Source: Acidobacteriota bacterium
Lineage (GTDB): Bacteria; Acidobacteriota; Terriglobia; Terriglobales; Acidobacteriaceae
DNA: 10,822 nucleotides
Reading direction: 5' to 3'
NCBI GenBank assembly: GCA_021780415.1
Contig: JAJXYW010000324.1
Span: 1 to 10,822, forward strand
Shown here one piece after another: positions 7,428 to 10,822 of the stretch (position 1 is the stretch's first letter; the number at the start of each line of letters is the position of its first letter). The translations under genes were made by a program, and so were the position numbers. The notes beneath the pieces are model-generated. The model worked only from the letters and a program-made list of their open reading frames with translations, did not search any database and was not told the DNA's origin.

Positions 7428-7868
7428 ATGTCCAAACCGCAGTCTTACGAAAACCACGCGCGCTTCGACCCGGCGTTTCACTTCTTCATCGCGCCATTAC
7501 TGCTTCTCAACATAATCTTCGCCGTCTACGCGACCATCCACGCCTGGCCCGGCTTCCAGCACACCCACCTCTGGTGGATCGTCATGTCGGTCGTGCTCTT
7601 TGTCTTCGCCGGCCTCATGCGCGGCTACGCCTTGAAGAACCAGGACCGCATCATCCGTCTGGAAGAGCAGCTCCGCCTCGCCGACCTCCTTCCCGAAGAC
7701 CAGCTCGGCCTCGTCGAAACCCTCACCGTCGATCAGTACATCGGCCTGCGCTTCGCCTCCGACGCCGAAGTCGCCGCCCTGGCCCAGCGCGCCGTCGCTG
7801 AAAACCTTGGCCGCAAGCAGATCAAGCAAGCCATCACCCACTGGCGCGCCGACAACCACCGCATCTAA
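7428..7868 (+). CDS. Small two-helix membrane protein, DUF6526-like
   Basis: The function is unknown. The 146-residue product begins SYENHARFDPAFHFF, a start I associate with the DUF6526 family of small bacterial membrane proteins (from memory, not searched). Two hydrophobic segments at about 18-38 and 48-66 make a helical hairpin. The remaining ~80 residues are charged and soluble: a possible short helix with QDRIIRLEEQLRLADLL at 72-88, and a C-terminal stretch rich in Arg, Lys and Gln. This suggests an anchored protein with a cytoplasmic tail; no catalytic motif is seen. The ATG at 7428 is the only sensible start. It is a single-gene unit bounded by the nfo-divergent promoter region on the left and a strong hairpin terminator 20 bases after its TAA stop. 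Codons are mostly C-ending, as in the other plus-strand gene. Confidence 0.85.
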   Translation: MSKPQSYENHARFDPAFHFFIAPLLLLNIIFAVYATIHAWPGFQHTHLWWIVMSVVLFVFAGLMRGYALKNQDRIIRLEEQLRLADLLPEDQLGLVETLTVDQYIGLRFASDAEVAALAQRAVAENLGRKQIKQAITHWRADNHRI

Positions 7869-7887
7869 GTCGCATTTCCCCCAACAG

Positions 7888-7915
7888 CAAAGGCCGCCCA
7901 ATCGGGCGGCCTTTG
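7888..7915. terminator. Bidirectional intrinsic terminator
   Basis: CAAAGGCCGCCC and GGGCGGCCTTTG form a perfect twelve-base-pair stem around the loop AATC. The outer A:T pairs supply a short T-run on either strand (CTTTGTT on plus, CCTTTGCTGTT on minus). It sits 20 bases past the stop of the DUF6526-type gene and 22 bases past the stop of the convergent cysJ-like gene, so it should end transcription from both. Confidence 0.85.
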
Positions 7916-7936
7916 TTCCATCCTGCTTCCTGGCTT

Positions 7937-9142
7937 CTAGTAGACGTCCCGCTGATAGCGCTTCTGCGCCTTCATCGTCTTCAGGTAGGCGGCCGCCTCT
8001 TCCGGCGTGCCCTTGATCCCCTTGGCGATCGACTCCAGCAGCACCTGCTCCACGTCCTTGGCCATGCGGCTCGCATCGCCGCACACATAGAAGTGAGCGC
8101 CGCGCTCCAGCCACTGGAACAGCTCGTCGCTCGCCTCGCGCAGGCGGTCCTGCACATAGATCTTGTTCGCCTGGTCGCGCGAGAACGCCGTCTGCAGCTT
8201 GGTCAGGAAGCCACTCTTCTGCATTCCCTCGAACTGGTCCTTGTACAGGTAGTCGGAGGCGGCGCGCTGGTCGCCAAACACCAGCCAGTTGTCGCCCTTC
8301 GCACCGCGCACCTGGCGCTCCTCCAGGAACGCGCGGAACGGCGCAATGCCCGTACCAGGCCCAATCATGATAATCGGCGTATTCGAATCTTCCGGCAGGC
8401 GGAAGTTGTCATTCTCGTCCAGGAACACCTGCAGCTTGTCCCCCACCTTCGCTCGCTCGCCCAGCATGCCCGAACACACGCCCTGCCGCTTCTTGCCATG
8501 GGCGTCATATAGCACCACGCGCACCGTCAGGTGCACCTGGCCCGGATGCGCTGCCTGGCTCGACGCAATCGAGTACATGCGCGGCATCAGGCGCTGCAAA
8601 ATTCCAAACAGATCCTGCGGGTCCTTCACGATCCCCGGGAAATCCGTCGCCAGGTCCACAAACTCCCGGCCCCACACATAATCTTCCGCCGCGGCCTTGT
8701 TCTCCGCTCCCAGCAGTGCCTGCAGGCCCGCCGGAACATTCTCGCCCGCCAGCTTCGCATACTGGTTCACGGCGCCACGCGCCAGCTTACCAATCCCCAG
8801 CTTCGAGGTCAGCGCCTCGCGCACCGTGATCTCGTTGCCCGGCGTCCCTTTCACCGGCTCAATCACCTTCTCGCTGCCATCGAACCCCAGTGCCTTCAGC
8901 ACCTCGTCCACAGCCTCTTTGCGATACGTCGGAATCACTCCAAGCGCATCTCCCGGGATATACGTCATCCCCTCGGCGAGTTCCATCTCAACGTGGATGG
9001 TCTCCTTCTCCGACTGGGGGCCAGTGAGAAGCTCATTGACCAATACCGTGGCCGAGTACGGATTGCTTTTGCTGTAAATGCTGGCTTCACCCGCGCCAGC
9101 GGCGACGGTCTCTGCAGTAGGGGCTAGTGTCGTTTCACTCAT
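7937..9142 (-). CDS. CysJ-like sulfite reductase flavoprotein lacking the flavodoxin domain (FAD/NADPH module only)
   Basis: A ferredoxin-NADP reductase-type flavoprotein that should pass electrons from NADPH through FAD to a partner, most likely a sulfite reductase hemoprotein. It has 401 residues against ~600 for CysJ, and what is missing is the N-terminal FMN-binding flavodoxin domain. Present in order: the connecting and FAD region with the FAD motif RMYS at 188-191 in RMYSIASSQ; GVCS at 221-224; the NADPH motif GPGTGIAPFRAFLEER at 261-276; SRD (321-323) and YVQDRLRE (329-336); CGDASRMAKDVEQ at 354-366; and a CysJ-type C-terminus RYQRDVY with the FAD-stacking aromatic Tyr401. The first ~25 residues are low in complexity. 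The ATG at 9142 has GGAG five bases upstream. No hemoprotein or flavodoxin gene is in the window. It follows HU by 108 bases with its own promoter-like region and is convergent with the DUF6526-type gene. The module assignment is secure; a role in sulfite reduction is inferred. Confidence 0.9.
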   Translation of the reverse strand: MSETTLAPTAETVAAGAGEASIYSKSNPYSATVLVNELLTGPQSEKETIHVEMELAEGMTYIPGDALGVIPTYRKEAVDEVLKALGFDGSEKVIEPVKGTPGNEITVREALTSKLGIGKLARGAVNQYAKLAGENVPAGLQALLGAENKAAAEDYVWGREFVDLATDFPGIVKDPQDLFGILQRLMPRMYSIASSQAAHPGQVHLTVRVVLYDAHGKKRQGVCSGMLGERAKVGDKLQVFLDENDNFRLPEDSNTPIIMIGPGTGIAPFRAFLEERQVRGAKGDNWLVFGDQRAASDYLYKDQFEGMQKSGFLTKLQTAFSRDQANKIYVQDRLREASDELFQWLERGAHFYVCGDASRMAKDVEQVLLESIAKGIKGTPEEAAAYLKTMKAQKRYQRDVY

Positions 9143-9152
9143 ATAACTCCAA

Positions 9153-9158
9153 ATTATA
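9153..9158 (-). promoter_or_regulatory. Perfect -10 box (TATAAT) of the cysJ-like gene
   Basis: TATAAT on the minus strand lies ten bases before the ATG at 9142. No -35 hexamer is present at 16-18 bases spacing (the bases there read around CAATCA). That is typical of activator-dependent promoters. Predicted transcription starts are the G at 9147 or the A at 9144, which would leave only a few bases of leader and cut into the GGAG at 9147-9150. Confidence 0.55.
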
Positions 9159-9179
9159 TTGATTTACCGGGTTGTTGAT

Positions 9180-9195
9180 TGTGACGGAAGCCACA
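9180..9195. promoter_or_regulatory. CRP/FNR-family operator-like palindrome upstream of the cysJ-like gene
   Basis: TGTGA, six bases, then CCACA, against the consensus TGTGA-N6-TCACA: one mismatch. The palindrome extends one more pair (T at 9179, A at 9196). Its centre, 9187.5, is about 41 bases upstream of the start predicted from the TATAAT box, the class II activator position. Which regulator would bind cannot be told from the site. Confidence 0.4.
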
Positions 9196-9250
9196 AGGCT
9201 CGATAAACGAACATCGCCACCCAACAGCGGACACTCCATCGCCTTTACAT

Positions 9251-9604
9251 CTACATCGCTGGTGGGTGATGCACGTCCACCACCGCATGCGCGCTCGCAG
9301 CGTTACTCCTCTTCGCTCCGTTCGCCTCACCCGGATTCACCAGGTCGCGCAGCTCTTTGCTTGGCTTGAAGTACGGCACCCTCTTCGCCGGAACTGCAAC
9401 CGATTCTCCGGTCTTCGGGTTCCGCCCGGTGCGTGGCTTGCGTTGTCGCGAGCGAAAACTCCCAAATCCACGCACTTCAACCTTATCGTTGGCCTTCAGT
9501 GCATCGATGATGGAGTCGAACAGCGTCTCGACGATCACCTCGCCATCGCGGCGAGTCAGATCCCCAAGTGCAGTCACGTGATCGACCAGGTCAGCTTTCG
9601 TCAT
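9251..9604 (-). CDS. HU/IHF-family nucleoid DNA-binding protein
   Basis: A small dimeric histone-like protein that binds and bends DNA. The 117-residue product begins MTKADLVDHV, as in the family. It has the helical dimer core to about residue 40, then VRGFGSF (44-50), the DNA-clasping beta arm with GRNPKTG at 60-66 and its intercalating Pro63, and the closing strand-helix VPYFKPSKELRDLVN (76-90). Family members normally stop near here at ~90-100 residues. This one continues with a 27-residue tail, low in hydrophobics and ending in a His-Pro stretch (VHHPPAM). The ATG at 9604 is set by a strong AGGAGG five bases upstream. Whether it should be called HU, IHF-alpha or IHF-beta cannot be decided from sequence alone. 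It is downstream of sppA on the same strand across 216 bases, so it probably has its own promoter. Confidence 0.95.
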   Translation of the reverse strand: MTKADLVDHVTALGDLTRRDGEVIVETLFDSIIDALKANDKVEVRGFGSFRSRQRKPRTGRNPKTGESVAVPAKRVPYFKPSKELRDLVNPGEANGAKRSNAASAHAVVDVHHPPAM

Positions 9605-9609
9605 GAACC

Positions 9610-9615
9610 CTCCTG
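9610..9615 (-). promoter_or_regulatory. Strong Shine-Dalgarno of the HU gene
   Basis: AGGAGG on the minus strand, five bases before the ATG at 9604, is the strongest ribosome site in the window. It fits a highly expressed nucleoid protein and contrasts with the SD-poor starts of leuS, guaA and nfo. Confidence 0.8.
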
Positions 9616-9637
9616 CAGTAATGTATGTCGTGCGTAC

Positions 9638-9643
9638 TCTATA
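9638..9643 (-). promoter_or_regulatory. Possible -10 box (TATAGA) of the HU gene
   Basis: TATAGA lies in a purine-rich run (GAGATAGAGATATAGAG) on the minus strand and would give a leader of about 25-30 bases that includes the Shine-Dalgarno. No good -35 hexamer is seen at the right spacing. Confidence 0.3.
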
Positions 9644-9673
9644 TCTCTATCTCTGACGGGTTTCGCCACGGGC

Positions 9674-9688
9674 AGGTTGCTGCAACCT
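9674..9688. repeat. 15-base perfect palindrome upstream of the HU gene
   Basis: AGGTTGC and GCAACCT flank a single central T. It lies 70-84 bases upstream of the HU start, in the 216-base spacer that otherwise holds nothing I can name. It could be an operator, but no matching second copy is visible in the window. Confidence 0.35.
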
Positions 9689-9820
9689 TGGAATACTTGC
9701 GCCAATACACGCAAAGCCTCTGTTTCGTGCAGCATAGCTTCACCTATCCTAACACCGTGTCGCCCCCCGACAGTTCTCCCCGGCCCGTAAAACCCACACC
9801 CCGCCGCCCCCGGCCTCCGC

Positions 9821-10822
9821 CTACTTCCAGAGAAAGTAAAACCCCGGCGACCGGTTCAGCATCTGCGACGGATTCGCAAACAACCCATCCGCATCATCGT
9901 TCAGCAGCCCCAGCAGCCCGCGCCTGACCTTCGACGGCCGCACCACATGCGGCTCCCCCTTGATCCCCACCGACCGCGCCGTATCCATCAGCGCCTCCCG
10001 ATACCCTCCCTGCGCATCGATCAGACCCAGCGGCAGCGCCTGTTCCCCCGTCCACACCTGCCCCGTCGCCAGCGGCGTAATCTTCGCATCGGTCGAGTGC
10101 CGTCCCACCGCCACATCATGCACAAACTGCCCATACATGTTGTCCACCAGCGATTGAAAATACGCCTGCTCCTTCGGCGTCATCTCGCGCGTCGGATCGC
10201 CCGCATCCTTATACTCCCCATGCGAGATCGTCACATGCGTCATCTTGGCCCACTTCAGCAGATCACCATAGTTCGTCCACTCCATAATCACGCCAATCGA
10301 CCCCACCACCGACGCCGGATTCGCATAGATCTTGTCGCACGCCGAAGCAATGTAGTACGCCCCTGAAGCACCCACCGACTCCACCGACGCGACCACCTTC
10401 TTGTGCTGCTTCTCCCGCACCCGCATCACCTCGTGGTAAATCTCCTGCGACGCCGCCGCTCCCCCGCCCGGCGAGTCGATATGCAGCAGGATCGCCTTCA
10501 CCCCATCGTCCTTCCCATACTTCTCCAACTGCTTATCGACCGTGTCCGCGTCCACAATCACGCCCGACACATCGATCACCGCAATCGAGTCATCGCCGAA
10601 GTCCAGGCCGTCCACATTCGCATCCGACCCCAGGCTCTTCACCATCGAAGCCACAATCCCCACCATCGCAATCGCGACCACGCCCACAATCGCCACCGTA
10701 ATCGCCGCCCAGAACCATCCCGACCGGCGTGCCCGCTGCGGCGCATACGCTCCGCCATAGCCCGGCCCATAGGGGCCCCGAAACCCCGGCTGCGCCTGAT
10801 ACGCCGCCGGATACGGCGGTTG
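9821..10822 (-). CDS. sppA: Signal peptide peptidase SppA (S49 family), N-terminus cut by window edge
   Basis: A membrane-anchored serine protease with a Ser-Lys dyad, which degrades leftover signal peptides and other membrane-associated peptides outside the cytoplasm. The visible 333 residues (numbered from the edge) start in a Pro/Gly/Tyr/Gln-rich tail (residues 1-29). A basic RARR and one membrane helix at about 36-60 follow, so the tail should be cytoplasmic and the protease periplasmic. The catalytic domain has IDVSG (84-88), HIDSPGGG (114-121), the nucleophile Ser153 in GASGAYYIAS, GSIGV (174-178) and the general base Lys205 in EYKDAGDP. This is the short single-domain form rather than the 67-kDa double-domain form. 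The frame stays open to the window edge, so the true start lies beyond 10822; an internal GTG at 10696 falls inside the membrane helix and is not credible. It ends at the TAG at 9821, upstream of HU on the same strand. Confidence 0.95.
   Translation of the reverse strand, partial: QPPYPAAYQAQPGFRGPYGPGYGGAYAPQRARRSGWFWAAITVAIVGVVAIAMVGIVASMVKSLGSDANVDGLDFGDDSIAVIDVSGVIVDADTVDKQLEKYGKDDGVKAILLHIDSPGGGAAASQEIYHEVMRVREKQHKKVVASVESVGASGAYYIASACDKIYANPASVVGSIGVIMEWTNYGDLLKWAKMTHVTISHGEYKDAGDPTREMTPKEQAYFQSLVDNMYGQFVHDVAVGRHSTDAKITPLATGQVWTGEQALPLGLIDAQGGYREALMDTARSVGIKGEPHVVRPSKVRRGLLGLLNDDADGLFANPSQMLNRSPGFYFLWK

Noticed and set aside
9697..9714. Inverted repeat TTGCG-N8-CGCAA in the HU upstream region
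   Set aside because: Arms of only five bases with a loose eight-base gap; expected by chance in GC-rich DNA.
9266..9790. 174-codon plus-strand frame over HU and its upstream spacer
   Set aside because: Antisense to the HU gene, and its composition is unlike a folded protein.
9821..10696. SppA starting at the GTG at 10696
   Set aside because: That codon lies inside the membrane helix; the frame stays open upstream through a basic flank and Pro/Gly-rich tail to the window edge, so the gene is partial rather than short.
1..10822. A novel defence, mobile or biosynthetic system
   Set aside because: Gene content is housekeeping; I found no integrase, transposase, terminal repeats, CRISPR repeats, tRNA or clustered unknown genes to support one.

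Overview
The window is GC-rich chromosomal DNA carrying nine protein genes. All are recognisable housekeeping or accessory enzymes except two membrane proteins of unknown function. Gene content and protein style suggest an acidobacterium, probably of the Acidobacteriaceae/Terriglobia (Granulicella, Edaphobacter, Terriglobus type). This is inference from general resemblance, not a database match. I see no tRNA, rRNA, CRISPR array, insertion sequence, phage gene or toxin-antitoxin pair, and no candidate for a wholly new multi-gene system. The most interesting signals are regulatory and compositional.

Layout. Positions 1-4665, all on the minus strand and read leuS -> membrane protein -> guaA, look like one transcription unit. 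LeuRS (leuS) is followed with no gap by a six-helix membrane protein of unknown function. GMP synthase (guaA) follows 49 bases later; its 3' end lies outside the window. At 4834-6414 on the plus strand, divergent from leuS, is a secreted type-B carboxylesterase. A 23-base hairpin separates it from the convergent endonuclease IV gene (nfo, 6493-7365, minus). A 62-base divergent spacer leads to a small two-helix membrane protein of DUF6526 type (7428-7868, plus). A bidirectional terminator follows. Then come three minus-strand genes: a short CysJ-like flavoprotein lacking the flavodoxin domain (7937-9142), an HU/IHF-type nucleoid protein (9251-9604), and an S49 signal-peptide peptidase SppA whose N-terminus runs off the right edge (9821-10822).

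Functional reading. The genes cover translation (LeuRS), purine synthesis (GMP synthase), base-excision repair (endonuclease IV), redox or sulfite reduction (CysJ-like), nucleoid structure (HU) and envelope proteolysis (SppA). They are neighbours rather than a pathway.

Two features run through the window. First, the plus strand is C-rich whichever strand is coding: minus-strand genes prefer G-ending codons and plus-strand genes prefer C-ending ones, as expected from replication strand bias with the minus strand leading. Second, several genes have a TANNNT box only 6-7 bases before the start codon, which suggests leaderless transcripts. In addition, the cysJ-like gene has a near-consensus CRP/FNR-family palindrome at the position expected of a class II activator site. 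No gap between genes exceeds 300 bases; the largest, 9605-9820, holds the putative HU promoter region and a 15-base palindrome.
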